This document shows positions 1 through 6,959 of a DNA stretch of 13,792 nt, one piece after another. Positions within the stretch are counted from its first letter, which is position 1; each line of letters opens with the position of its first letter. The stretch is from Spirochaetota bacterium (lineage in GTDB: Bacteria > Spirochaetota > Brevinematia > DTOW01): the NCBI GenBank assembly GCA_028276145.1, contig JAPYWX010000029.1:1-13792 (forward strand), written 5' to 3'. A program made the translations under genes and the position numbers. A model generated the notes under the pieces. That model had not been told where the DNA came from and ran no database searches. It worked only from the letters and a program-made list of their open reading frames with translations.

Positions 1-352
1 AGCCTTTTGCCTTGAAATCATTAAAAACCTCTATGTTCGGATGAGAATCAAGAATATCAATAACACTATTCCAATAATCACTATCAATAGTAATTCTAAT
101 CTTAACACCTTTATTAGCAGCACTAACTAGTGCCGCGGCAATATCAGAATCATCAAAACTGTAAGCACTTACGGATATATTACTCTGTGCCTGAGTTATG
201 AATGAAATAATAATCTCATGTAACTTGTTGTTAAACTGCGGAGAGTTGAAATAAGAATAAACTCCATAAGAATAAAGTTTCAAAGCAAAAACAAAACAAA
301 AAACCATTCCAAATAACAAAGAATTAACAAAAAACCAAAACCTAGAAATCAT
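1..352 (-). CDS. Phospholipase D-like protein, 5' part only
   Basis: This is the N-terminal 117 codons of a gene that runs off the left edge. The translation begins MISRFWFFVNSLLFGMV, a hydrophobic segment (about residues 4-24) that is either a membrane anchor or an uncleaved signal. The region from residue 45 (LHEIIISFITQAQ, then SNISVSAYSFDDSDIAAAL, then ANKGVKIRITID) has the conserved opening of the PLDc_2 fold seen in Nuc-type endonucleases and cardiolipin synthase-like phosphodiesterases: a helix, the NISVSAYSF strand, then DIAAAL and KGVKIRI. The catalytic HxKxxxxD motifs should lie beyond the edge, so activity cannot be judged. The start at 352 has no SD. A TATAAT lies 8 nt upstream of it (361-366), suggesting a leaderless transcript. 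The family is fairly sure; whether the substrate is nucleic acid or phospholipid is open. Confidence 0.82.
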   Translation of the reverse strand, partial: MISRFWFFVNSLLFGMVFCFVFALKLYSYGVYSYFNSPQFNNKLHEIIISFITQAQSNISVSAYSFDDSDIAAALVSAANKGVKIRITIDSDYWNSVIDILDSHPNIEVFNDFKAKG

Positions 353-360
353 CTAGATTG

Positions 361-390
361 ATTATAAAAACATAGAAAACACAAAAACAA
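361..390 (-). promoter_or_regulatory. Predicted promoter of the PLD-like gene
   Basis: On the minus strand, a TTGTTT -35 (385-390) and a perfect TATAAT -10 (361-366) are separated by 18 bp. Transcription would begin about 7 nt past the -10, at or next to the ATG at 352. The palindrome array at 395-458 begins 4 bp upstream of the -35. Confidence 0.5.
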
Positions 391-394
391 AAAT

Positions 395-458
395 GTGCTA
401 AGTAGCACATCGTGCTAAATAGCACTTGTGCTAAGTAGCACTTTGTGCTAAGTAGCAC
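395..458. repeat. Array of four GTGCT-N4-AGCAC palindromes
   Basis: Four perfect 14-bp palindromes lie at 395-408, 412-425, 428-441 and 445-458. All have arms GTGCT and AGCAC; the loops are AAGT, AAAT, AAGT, AAGT. The period is 16-17 bp with 2-3 bp between units. Decayed relatives follow at 487-499 (GTACTTAAAGTAC) and 503-515 (GTGCTAAAGGCAC). This is the largest block of a family with 22 perfect intergenic copies in the window. It sits immediately upstream of the predicted PLD-like promoter. Confidence 0.9.
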
Positions 459-530
459 TTTCTTAATTAGTTGCTTATGGCACTAGGTACTTAAAGTACT
501 TTGTGCTAAAGGCACTTCTCTATTGGGGTT

Positions 531-552
531 AAGGGAGGCGATAGCCTCCCTT
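531..552. repeat. 9-bp-stem hairpin
   Basis: The arms AAGGGAGGC (531-539) and GCCTCCCTT (544-552) pair perfectly around a GATA loop. It has no T-tract on either side, so a simple intrinsic terminator is unlikely. A G-rich stretch (567-578) follows and leads into the composite repeat. Confidence 0.7.
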
Positions 553-570
553 AGAATCTTAAGAGTGGGA

Positions 571-647
571 GGGTGGGGTGCTTAATAGCACTCTCTTATT
601 GATTGGAGAGCGTGGAGAGGTGAAACCTCTCTATATCAAATAGGGTG
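571..647 (+). repeat. Composite intergenic repeat, copy A
   Basis: A 77-bp segment that recurs in inverted orientation at 11008-11083, with 74 of 77 aligned positions identical by hand (two substitutions and one 1-bp gap). It consists of a G-rich lead, one GTGCT-TAAT-AGCAC palindrome (578-591), an unstructured linker (CTCTTATTGATTGGAGAGCG), then a hairpin with arms GAGAGGT (615-621) and ACCTCTC (625-631) around GAA, then ATATCAAATAGGGTG. No coding potential is visible. It behaves like a small non-autonomous dispersed element. Confidence 0.85.
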
Positions 648-648
648 T

Positions 649-711
649 GTGCTTAATAGCACGGTGTGCTTAATAGCACTAGTGCTTCATAGCACTTGTG
701 CTAAGTAGCAC
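649..711. repeat. Second array of four GTGCT palindromes
   Basis: Perfect units at 649-662, 666-679, 682-695 and 698-711, with loops TAAT, TAAT, TCAT and AAGT and the usual arms GTGCT/AGCAC; period 16-17 bp. The array follows copy A of the composite repeat and ends 34 bp before the -35 box of the coiled-coil gene. Confidence 0.9.
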
Positions 712-745
712 ACTTTTAATTAAGTGCTAAAAGTTAGCATAATTC

Positions 746-775
746 TTGACAGATACCAAAATAATTAATTATATT
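746..775 (+). promoter_or_regulatory. Predicted promoter of the coiled-coil gene
   Basis: A consensus -35 TTGACA (746-751) and a TATATT -10 (770-775) are separated by 18 bp. The ATG at 783 starts 7 nt after the -10, so the transcript should begin at or within a base or two of the start codon. This supports a leaderless mRNA and rules against the in-frame TTG at 774, which lies inside the -10. Confidence 0.65.
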
Positions 776-782
776 GATTAAC

Positions 783-1454
783 ATGGCAAAGGCATTGCTC
801 GAAGACATACTAGAAGAGGAACTATCAAGAGCTTTCGAGGTCAAGGACAGGGAAGCACTCAAAAGGTATGTGAGAGTAGTAGTTGAATCATTCTCAGAAA
901 AAAGTGACGTAAAGGAACTAGGATATGAGACAAAAGAAGGCTTCAAGTTAATCAGCAAGGACCTGTTAATTATTTCTGATAGGCTAATGGAACTCAAGAA
1001 AGATATATCAGAGGTTAGAGAAGAAACCAAAAAAGAAATATCTGAGGTTAGAGAAGAAATGAAAAAAGAAATATCGGAGGTTAGAGAAGAAATGAGAAAA
1101 GAAATATCAGAGGTTAGAGAAGATATAAGACTACTGATAGAGATGATGAACAAGAGATTTGAGGAGCAGAGAGAATACACTGATAAGAGGTTTGAAGAGC
1201 TACTACACTACTCAGATAAACGGTTTGAAGACATGAATAAAAAATTCGAGGAGCAGAGAGAATACACTGATAAGAGGTTTGAAGAGCTACTACACTACTC
1301 AGATAAACGGTTTGAGGATATTAACAAAAGGTTTGAGGATGTAAATAAAAGGTTTGAGGATATGAACAGAAGCCTCAATCTTTTAACATGGATGGTAGGT
1401 ATAGGCTTTACAGTCATAACCGTTTTGATTGCTGTTTTTAGGTTTATTCAATAA
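783..1454 (+). CDS. Tail-anchored coiled-coil protein with internal repeats
   Basis: The 223-residue protein is not assigned to a named family; it resembles the loosely defined DUF1640-like coiled-coil proteins. Residues 1-65 form a charged helical domain (MAKALLEDILEEELSRAF, then RYVRVVVESF). Residues about 70-115 contain four copies of an 11-residue unit, (K)EISEVREEM(K), encoded by 33-bp DNA repeats. Residues 126-154 and 155-183 are a 29-residue duplication built on DKRFEELLHYSDKRFED, followed by shorter KRFED units. A single hydrophobic segment near 200-222 (LLTWMVGIGFTVITVLIAVF) would anchor it in the inner membrane with the coil in the cytoplasm. The ATG at 783 is chosen over the TTG at 774 because of the promoter position. 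It is flanked at both ends by GTGCT arrays; the downstream one begins at the base after the stop. A structural or scaffold role is a guess. Confidence 0.85.
   Translation: MAKALLEDILEEELSRAFEVKDREALKRYVRVVVESFSEKSDVKELGYETKEGFKLISKDLLIISDRLMELKKDISEVREETKKEISEVREEMKKEISEVREEMRKEISEVREDIRLLIEMMNKRFEEQREYTDKRFEELLHYSDKRFEDMNKKFEEQREYTDKRFEELLHYSDKRFEDINKRFEDVNKRFEDMNRSLNLLTWMVGIGFTVITVLIAVFRFIQ
1011..1119 (+). repeat. Four tandem 33-bp units inside the coiled-coil gene
   Basis: The string GAGGTTAGAG recurs at 1011, 1044, 1077 and 1110, exactly 33 bp apart, with near-identical sequence between (AAGAAATGAAAAAAGAAATA type). It encodes the 11-residue EISEVREEMKK repeat, a hendecad period typical of a coiled coil. 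The near-identity at DNA level indicates recent expansion. Confidence 0.9.
1161..1315 (+). repeat. 68-bp direct duplication inside the coiled-coil gene
   Basis: Positions 1161-1228 and 1248-1315 are identical by eye over 68 bp, with an 87-bp (29-codon) period. Identity includes third codon positions, so the duplication is recent or maintained by gene conversion. Confidence 0.9.
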
Positions 1455-1501
1455 GTGCTTGTAGCACCTTGTGCTACATAGCACTTTGTGCTTAGTAGCA
1501 C
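1455..1501. repeat. GTGCT palindrome array abutting the coiled-coil stop
   Basis: Three units start at the base after the TAA: 1455-1467 (loop TGT), 1471-1484 (loop ACAT) and 1488-1501 (loop TAGT). The arms are the invariant GTGCT/AGCAC. Any transcript of the preceding gene would carry these hairpins at its 3' end. There is no T-run, so they are not a standard intrinsic terminator. Confidence 0.9.
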
Positions 1502-1503
1502 AT

Positions 1504-1560
1504 TCTTATTACACATTGGAGAATGAAGAGAGGTGAAACATCTCAACAATCAATAGATTG
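1504..1560 (+). repeat. Decayed composite repeat (copy C)
   Basis: Compared with copy A at 571-647, this stretch keeps CTTATT, ATTGGAGA, AGAGAGGTGAAAC and TCTC in the same order but with scattered changes and shifted spacing; the hairpin arms are partly broken (GAGAGGTGAAACATCTC). It looks like an old, degenerating copy. Degenerate GTGCT units follow at about 1576-1615. Confidence 0.5.
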
Positions 1561-1689
1561 GGGGCTACTAAAAGTAAAGTGCTAAATACACCTTCTTAAG
1601 TGTTAATAGCACTTGTGTTCTTTGATAAGTGAAAAATGTTTGAAATCTGAGTTTTCTAGCTAGTGCTTTTTAACACTTTTTTTAATTAC

Positions 1690-1802
1690 TTCTAGAGAGT
1701 GTAGAGAGACGAAGTCTCTCTACGAAAAAATAAGGGTGGGAGGGGGGAGTGCTTAAAGTGCTTATAGCACTTGTGCTTAATAGCACATTGTGCTTAAAGT
1801 AC
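1690..1802 (+). repeat. Composite repeat relative (copy D) with GTGCT units
   Basis: The order GAGAGTGTA, hairpin, CGAAAAAATAAGGGTGGG, G-run, GTGCTT parallels copies A and B. The flank after the hairpin (AAGGGTGGGAGGGGGGAGTG) matches the outer flank of copy B. The hairpin (1701-1723) has 10-bp arms GTAGAGAGAC/GTCTCTCTAC around a GAA loop. Perfect GTGCT units follow at 1758-1770 and 1773-1786, and a decayed one at 1790-1802. The spacer 1455-1965 holds no credible gene; the minus-strand open frame across 1682-1885 is made of these repeats. Confidence 0.65.
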
Positions 1803-1831
1803 ATCTTTAACGAAAAACACAGAGTAGTTAT

Positions 1832-1893
1832 GATGCTTTGCATCTCAACAAAAAAATATAGAGATGCGTAACCTCTAAGAGGCAAAACCTCTT
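1832..1893. repeat. Two small hairpins upstream of the porin gene
   Basis: GATGC-TTT-GCATC lies at 1832-1844, and AAGAGG-CAAAA-CCTCTT at 1877-1893. They fall 70-135 bp before the porin start. If transcription begins near the TATGAT at 1829-1834 they would be in the 5' leader. No standard riboswitch is recognised. Confidence 0.45.
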
Positions 1894-1965
1894 TACATTA
1901 TCTTTACATTCACTTTTCTAAAAATTTCAAAAGATTTTTTAAATTTATGGCAAAAGGAGGGAAAT

Positions 1966-3060
1966 ATGAAAAGGTTAGCTCTAACAATTTTAGCTACAAT
2001 TTTCCTAGGTTCAATCGTATGGGCTCAAGAAACAAATGTTGTAGCCCAGGAGAAAAAAGAAGAGAAGCCAGAACTAAAGACATCTCTAACCATATTCACT
2101 GGCTACTCATACTACCCATCTAACATAAAAAACGGCTCAACAAACTTCAACTCTTTCTATTTTGAAAGAGCTTACATTGACTTCAAAGCCGATCTAAAGA
2201 ATGGTGTATACTTAAGAGTAACACCTGATATAACCGAAACAACTAGCGGCTGGATGCTAAGGCTAAAGTATGCTTACGGAGAAGTAAAAGTTCTTGACAT
2301 ACTAAAGCTGTCACTCGGTATAACCAAAACCGAATGGGTAGGCTTTGTTGATGACTTTGTAGGGCTAAGGTACTACACAAAGTCAGTAGAGGACTACTAC
2401 AAAGTATTAAATTCAGCAGACATTGGGTTATCTGCAGAAGTTAAGCCAATTGATGGTGCTTCAGTGTTCCTCGGTATATATGATGGTAACGGATACGGTA
2501 AAGGTTCTGATAACATTACTACTAACGCAAACTACCTAAATGTAACTAAAACATTAGGTACTAGAATTGACATAGCACCTCTCTATGTTCTTACAGGTGA
2601 TAAGAGCTTCAAAAACATCATATTAGCATTACACACCTATAACACAATAATTCTAGACAACACAATGACAAATGCAAGTGGTCAAAACTTGTATGGAATC
2701 GGAATATTAGTTGACTACTCAATAGTCAAGTTAGCTGCTACTTACTCATACAACGAAACATTCAAACTCTGGAAGAGTGCTACATATCAGAACATTTACG
2801 GAATACTCGGTAAAGTTTCTCTCTCCGACATTGTTGGTGGGCTAGGAATAGTCGGAGCATATTACTTACTTGATGAGAACTCTGACCCAGCCAAACAAAA
2901 GCAATATATCACAGCAGGTATAGAGTACGCACCTAACAAGAACCTTATAATTACTCCTAACTTCAAGCAGGATATCCAGAGCCAAGCATTTAAGGCACTA
3001 GATGGCAGTAAAGTTGATAGCGAAACTTCTATAAATGTCAATGTTCAGTTCAAGTACTAA
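1966..3060 (+). CDS. Outer-membrane porin-like beta-barrel
   Basis: The 364-residue protein starts with a clear signal peptide (MKRLALTILATIFLGSIVWA, cleavage near A20/Q21), a short charged linker (about 21-38), then alternating polar/hydrophobic strands to a C-terminal strand SINVNVQFKY ending in an aromatic residue, as expected for a BAM-inserted barrel. YFERAYIDFKADLKNGVYL and RLKYAYGEVKV resemble the opening strands of porins of the phosphate-selective/OprO-P type, but the exact family is uncertain. AGGAGG at 1955-1960, 5 nt before the ATG, fixes the start. It appears monocistronic, with a strong hairpin 6 bp after the stop. A promoter is not clear; TTTACA boxes near 1892 and 1903 lack good -10 partners. 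Likely role: passive diffusion of small solutes. Confidence 0.85.
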   Translation: MKRLALTILATIFLGSIVWAQETNVVAQEKKEEKPELKTSLTIFTGYSYYPSNIKNGSTNFNSFYFERAYIDFKADLKNGVYLRVTPDITETTSGWMLRLKYAYGEVKVLDILKLSLGITKTEWVGFVDDFVGLRYYTKSVEDYYKVLNSADIGLSAEVKPIDGASVFLGIYDGNGYGKGSDNITTNANYLNVTKTLGTRIDIAPLYVLTGDKSFKNIILALHTYNTIILDNTMTNASGQNLYGIGILVDYSIVKLAATYSYNETFKLWKSATYQNIYGILGKVSLSDIVGGLGIVGAYYLLDENSDPAKQKQYITAGIEYAPNKNLIITPNFKQDIQSQAFKALDGSKVDSETSINVNVQFKY

Positions 3061-3065
3061 AAATC

Positions 3066-3091
3066 TAGAGGAGTGCTCACGCACTCCTCTA
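3066..3091 (+). terminator. Terminator-like hairpin after the porin gene
   Basis: Perfect 11-bp arms TAGAGGAGTGC (3066-3076) and GCACTCCTCTA (3081-3091) around TCAC, starting 6 bp after the TAA. It lacks a following U-run (the next bases are CTTACTCCCC), so it could be a terminator or a 3'-end stabiliser. Confidence 0.55.
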
Positions 3092-3097
3092 CTTACT

Positions 3098-3125
3098 CCC
3101 CTCCTCTAACCCCTTCATCTTATTA
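3098..3125. repeat. 28-bp near copy of the 3' end of the synthase-like gene
   Basis: This segment matches 4352-4379 at 26 of 28 positions in the same orientation. At 4352-4379 it encodes the C-terminus (NKMNGLEKGK) of the minus-strand synthase-like protein. Here the minus strand would read NKMKGLEEGSK and stop. It may be a remnant of a lost gene copy or a small duplication. Confidence 0.6.
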
Positions 3126-3197
3126 CCTTTAATTAAACCCATTACACAAATTAAAACTAAAGTAACTTAAAACTTTTATATAATACCTTACAAAAAC

Positions 3198-3227
3198 TTG
3201 AAACCCATCAAATCAAACGAAGAAAAT
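3198..3227 (+). promoter_or_regulatory. Possible promoter of the CPBP protease gene
   Basis: TTGAAA (3198-3203) and GAAAAT (3222-3227, 4 of 6 matches to the -10 consensus) are 18 bp apart and end 7 nt before the ATG, as in the two leaderless-type genes nearby. A better -10, TATAAT at 3179-3184, has no good -35 and would give a leader of about 44 nt. Both remain possible. Confidence 0.3.
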
Positions 3228-3234
3228 AGCAATT

Positions 3235-4152
3235 ATGAAAGTAAAAGTGAACAAGAAAAACATTCTTCTTTACATCTTAATTTCATTTACATTCAGCTGG
3301 CTAATAGCACTGATAATATACCTATTCAAGCTATACAAAACAGGTGGCACCCCTTCAACACTTGCAACAGTATTATTGGTTGTTTACATGTTTGGACCAG
3401 CAATCGCGGCAGCGATTGTTCAAAAAATACAAGGTAAAAAAATCAAAGACCTTGGAATAAACTTCAAACTAAATTCTTGGTGGGTAATCGGATGGCTAAC
3501 ACCGGTATTTATAATCATACTCACAGTAATAATTTCAGCAATAATGGGAGGAGGATTAATAACCAATTGGGACGAATTCAACAAAAAAATGATAGAATTA
3601 TTCGGACAAGAAGCATCAAAAAGCATGACACAAATAGGTAAATCAATAAATTACAATGTCTGGATATTCTACTTAATCACAATACTATCAGGAATGATAG
3701 CAGGAGCAACAATAAACGCATTAGCTGCATTCGGTGAAGAACTAGGATGGCGAGGATTTCTATTTGTAGAACTAAAACCTCTAGGATTCATTACATCATC
3801 ACTAATAATAGGCACAATATGGGGAATATGGCACGCTCCAATAATAGCAATGGGACACAACTTCCCACAGCACCCACTAGAAGGAATATTCCTAATGACT
3901 CTATTCTGTATAGCCCTAGCATTCATAATGAATTACTTCAGAGAGAAATCAGGCTCTGTCATACTATCATCAATAATGCACGGAACAATAAACGGAACAG
4001 CAGGATTATATTTATACGCAAATACCATAAGAAACGATATACTCTACAACTTAACTGGTGTATCAGGAATAATCTCCACATTTATAACCGCAGCAATAAT
4101 ACTTCTACTGAATAAGAAACCCACTTCCCAAATAAGTAACCAAAACCACTAA
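3235..4152 (+). CDS. CPBP family intramembrane metalloprotease (Abi/Rce1-like)
   Basis: The 305-residue, roughly eight-span membrane protein carries all three signature motifs of the CPBP (PF02517) family: E168-E169-L-G-W-R173 (EExxxR), W-G-I-W-H200-A-P, and M-H249-G-T-I-N253 (HxxxN), which in Rce1 form the glutamate/histidine catalytic centre facing the membrane. Family members include the eukaryotic CaaX prenyl endopeptidase Rce1 and bacterial proteins tied to bacteriocin immunity or signalling; the substrate here is unknown. The first membrane segment begins at about residue 9, so the ATG at 3235 gives a complete protein. There is no recognisable SD, and a promoter-like pair ends 7 nt before the ATG. 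Neighbours do not suggest a substrate, and it stands alone between a porin gene and a convergent synthase-like gene. Confidence 0.9.
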   Translation: MKVKVNKKNILLYILISFTFSWLIALIIYLFKLYKTGGTPSTLATVLLVVYMFGPAIAAAIVQKIQGKKIKDLGINFKLNSWWVIGWLTPVFIIILTVIISAIMGGGLITNWDEFNKKMIELFGQEASKSMTQIGKSINYNVWIFYLITILSGMIAGATINALAAFGEELGWRGFLFVELKPLGFITSSLIIGTIWGIWHAPIIAMGHNFPQHPLEGIFLMTLFCIALAFIMNYFREKSGSVILSSIMHGTINGTAGLYLYANTIRNDILYNLTGVSGIISTFITAAIILLLNKKPTSQISNQNH

Positions 4153-4255
4153 AAGGTATTCTGTCGAAAAATTCAACTCTGTTTATATTCACCTATTGAT
4201 AAGTGCCTCAAAGTACATTACTCTAAGCAATTCCACACCTTACTACCCAATTAAG

Positions 4256-4278
4256 TAAGGGATGCGAAGCATCCCTTA
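4256..4278. terminator. Strong GAA-loop hairpin between convergent genes
   Basis: Ten-bp arms TAAGGGATGC (4256-4265) and GCATCCCTTA (4269-4278) close on GAA. The core GCGAAGC is the classic extraordinarily stable DNA mini-hairpin. It lies 103 bp after the protease stop and 67 bp from the end of the convergent gene, so it could end transcription both ways, but neither side has a T-run. Confidence 0.5.
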
Positions 4279-4304
4279 ACCATGTAAGAAGTTCTTTATA
4301 AGAA

Positions 4305-4323
4305 TGCATAGCCTCCCTATGCA
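4305..4323. repeat. Small hairpin at the 3' end of the synthase-like gene
   Basis: TGCATA (4305-4310) and TATGCA (4318-4323) pair around GCCTCCC. It is 22 bp downstream of the minus-strand stop at 4346. Weak on its own; the loop resembles one arm of the hairpin at 531-552. Confidence 0.35.
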
Positions 4324-4345
4324 AATTGTTAAACTAACCATTAAA

Positions 4346-6937
4346 TCACTTCCCCTTCTCTAACCCGTTCATCTTATTAGAAACATAATTCAGTAGCTCC
4401 ATGTAAACATTAAGCCCGTACTTTTCCTTTATGTAATCACCATAATTGTAAAGAAACTTAACAAATTCAGGAAAAACCAGTGAAAAGAGATACTTTGAAT
4501 AAAAATTATCACTATAGAGAAGCAAAGAATTATCTATGTTCTTCAGCGCTTCATAGTATGTGTAATCCCAATACTCTAAAAGTGCCTTCATTGAGAGAAT
4601 CATGCTACTATGTAAATTCAAAGGTGCACCAGTGAACGAAGAAAGCTCCCGAACATCAGTATACTTCAAAATCATAGAAATGTTATCCTTTTTGGTATCA
4701 GCAGCAACCCTTCTATGAAACTCAGCAAACTCAACCGAAGACTTGAAATCACTCAAAACCTCCCCACTTTCATACTTAATAAGCCTATCAATAAGCTTAG
4801 GTGTGAGGAAAACCATTGACTTTAACTTAAGCTCATCATCAACCCCAACAAGCGACAAATCCTCAAAATCTTTACTTTCAAACTTGAGGGAATTCAAATC
4901 ACCCTTAACACCAACGAAAACCGTATATATCCCCGTAATCATTATGAAAGTATTCGTAAAAACTGACTTGAATGTCTTGATTATAGACACAAAATCGTAA
5001 ACAGCCAAGTTATGAAGTGGCACCCATTGAACAAAAACACCATCCTCAGAAAGTTTTGAGTTGACAATTTCATAGAATTCTCTAGTAAACAGCATCCAAC
5101 TATCAGCAGAAGCCGGATGCGTAGCATCCGCTATAATAAGATTAAAAACTCCCTTATACCTCTTTAAGAAATTCCTACCATCATCAGACACAAAAACCCA
5201 ATTACTCATACTAAAAACATTGTAGTTTTGATTTGAATAAAAAACCAACGCATCTCGCACATCCGGGCATATATCAACAACAAAAACACTATGATTACTA
5301 ACATGATGCAACAAACTACTCAATGTTATACCGCCACCCAAAGCATTAAGCATAACATTCGTATAATTCGTTTTCATCATAGGAGCAATATTACCCAAAA
5401 CCTTAAATGTAAGAAGCGAATTGTAATCATTCGGCACCTCATCAATACCGTTTATCTTCATAAACCTAACCTGCCCTACATCAGTCACGAGTATAGTACC
5501 ATAAAGCCCCTCCTTATAAAACTTAGGTTCACCCTTTATACCCAAAAAACCATTATAAACCCTAGTAAATGTCACGTCCCTAGGTAGCAGGAGAATAAGA
5601 ACAACAAAAGCAATAGCCCCAAAAACAAAAGGAATTAGGAATTTCCTATAACTCACAATAAGAACAACAATACCCGAAAAAGCGTAAAGAAGTGAAATAA
5701 CAAGGAAAGAATTACCAAAACCAAGCAAAGGAATAAAAACATAAACCATCAATACAACACCTAGTATACTACCGATAGTATTCCAAGCAAGGATCGTACC
5801 AGAAATACTGTTTTCATCTTTGTTAGTTTCACCTTTTATTATATCAAAAAGCAGAGGCACAACCAAACCTGAAGAGAAAGCAACAACACCAGCAGTAATA
5901 AGAACGAATGTATACCTCGTAAAGAAAAGCGACACAGTCTCTGAAAATTTGTTATCCCCAAAAACAACAAAGAAAATGTTACCAAAAAAATGATACAGCC
6001 CACCAACCAATTGATAAGCACTATTCAAAATCAGAATTGAAACCATCAAATAAAGAGAAGTGAACAAAGAAACAACAATAAGTAATATGTAATTAGGATT
6101 ACTAAACTTCGTTTTTAAAACACTCACAATCGGTTTATACAGTATTGAGCCCAAGGATATACCTAGAATTATGACAGAAACAATTATAGAGAAGGAGAAA
6201 GTATTATTTGCTATGAGGTAAACCATTAGCCTATACCATAGCATTTCAAGAGCCATTCCAGAAAACCCAAAAACCAAAGCCAAAACCCCCCAACCCCCAA
6301 CATCAACAAACCTAAATCCAGATTTAGCGAAGTTGAGATTTAACTTAAACCCATTAGCCAAGTAAACAACACTAGCAAAAATGAGAATATTGAGAATAAA
6401 AGCAAAAACGAAAGCACCAACCAACCCAAAAATGTTTAGCAAAACTATAGAAGCGAACAAAACACCAAAAGAAGCACCCAAAGAATTAAAACCGTAAACT
6501 TTCCCTATACTACTTTCTTGAGCAATTGAATCAACATACTTAACAACAACAGGTATAGTGATACCCATGAGAGTTGTAGGGAAAAGTAAAATAAGTATAG
6601 AAATCAAAGATTTCTCTAAAACACTATTACCAATCAATGTATAAAATTTGTCTATCACTGGGAAAAGCAAGAAAACAATAAGTGAGTAGATGCCAATGAA
6701 TAATTCGGCATATCCGTAAACAAGAAGGTAATTATTGGTTCTTATGAATTTGGCAATGTAGTATCCTAAAGCAAGCCCCAACATATAAGTACCAACGACA
6801 ACAACAGTAGAGTGAATAAACAACCCAAAAGTTATATTAAATAGCCTCGTAAAGAATATTTGATATATCAAAGAGGAAAAGCCAGAAGTAAAAAGAAGCA
6901 AGTAAACAATGTTCACGTTACCTCTCTGATTGCTCAT
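4346..6937 (-). CDS. Fused multispan membrane / spermidine synthase-like protein
   Basis: The 863-residue protein has an N-terminal membrane half (about residues 8-455, roughly 12-14 spans) and a soluble C-terminal half with a spermidine synthase (SpeE)-type methyltransferase fold. The membrane half opens with FTSGFSSLIYQIFFTRLF and repeats a similar motif at its middle (FGFSGMALEMLWYRL), typical of this fused family. The soluble half shows the nucleotide-site loop LGGG (533-536), the acidic VVDICPD (D555), DDGRNF (585-590) and the DATHP motif (604-608). The usual LDG-x-Q substrate strand reads KINGIDEV here, so true polyamine synthesis is uncertain and transfer to another substrate is possible. 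A GGGGGG SD precedes the ATG at 6937. The last about 170 residues, beyond the synthase core, are helical and unassigned. Confidence 0.85.
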   Translation of the reverse strand: MSNQRGNVNIVYLLLFTSGFSSLIYQIFFTRLFNITFGLFIHSTVVVVGTYMLGLALGYYIAKFIRTNNYLLVYGYAELFIGIYSLIVFLLFPVIDKFYTLIGNSVLEKSLISILILLFPTTLMGITIPVVVKYVDSIAQESSIGKVYGFNSLGASFGVLFASIVLLNIFGLVGAFVFAFILNILIFASVVYLANGFKLNLNFAKSGFRFVDVGGWGVLALVFGFSGMALEMLWYRLMVYLIANNTFSFSIIVSVIILGISLGSILYKPIVSVLKTKFSNPNYILLIVVSLFTSLYLMVSILILNSAYQLVGGLYHFFGNIFFVVFGDNKFSETVSLFFTRYTFVLITAGVVAFSSGLVVPLLFDIIKGETNKDENSISGTILAWNTIGSILGVVLMVYVFIPLLGFGNSFLVISLLYAFSGIVVLIVSYRKFLIPFVFGAIAFVVLILLLPRDVTFTRVYNGFLGIKGEPKFYKEGLYGTILVTDVGQVRFMKINGIDEVPNDYNSLLTFKVLGNIAPMMKTNYTNVMLNALGGGITLSSLLHHVSNHSVFVVDICPDVRDALVFYSNQNYNVFSMSNWVFVSDDGRNFLKRYKGVFNLIIADATHPASADSWMLFTREFYEIVNSKLSEDGVFVQWVPLHNLAVYDFVSIIKTFKSVFTNTFIMITGIYTVFVGVKGDLNSLKFESKDFEDLSLVGVDDELKLKSMVFLTPKLIDRLIKYESGEVLSDFKSSVEFAEFHRRVAADTKKDNISMILKYTDVRELSSFTGAPLNLHSSMILSMKALLEYWDYTYYEALKNIDNSLLLYSDNFYSKYLFSLVFPEFVKFLYNYGDYIKEKYGLNVYMELLNYVSNKMNGLEKGK
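5114..5130. repeat. GTA-loop palindrome over the synthase DATHP motif
   Basis: CGGATGC-GTA-GCATCCG lies over the codons for D604-A-T-H-P608 of the minus-strand gene. The arms share GGATGC with the intergenic hairpin at 4256-4278. The motif is functionally conserved, so chance is quite possible. Confidence 0.45.
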
Positions 6938-6959
6938 CGCATCCCCCCTTCAGAATAGA

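Noticed and set aside
395..711. Possible CRISPR array
   Set aside because: The period is 16-17 bp and the gaps between palindromes are only 2-4 bp; there are no 30-bp spacers and no cas genes.
774..782. TTG as start of the coiled-coil gene
   Set aside because: It overlaps the predicted -10 box (770-775) and would not be transcribed from that promoter; the ATG at 783 fits a leaderless start.
734..1180. 148-codon minus-strand open frame rich in serine
   Set aside because: It is the reverse shadow of the 33-bp repeats of the coiled-coil gene, which has a promoter, a coiled coil and a membrane anchor on the plus strand.
1682..1885. 67-codon minus-strand open frame
   Set aside because: It is built from the hairpins and GTGCT units of the spacer, has no SD, and the translation is low-complexity without any recognisable domain.
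3198..3437. 79-codon plus-strand frame overlapping the CPBP gene
   Set aside because: Out-of-frame shadow of the CPBP coding sequence, with no domain and no SD.
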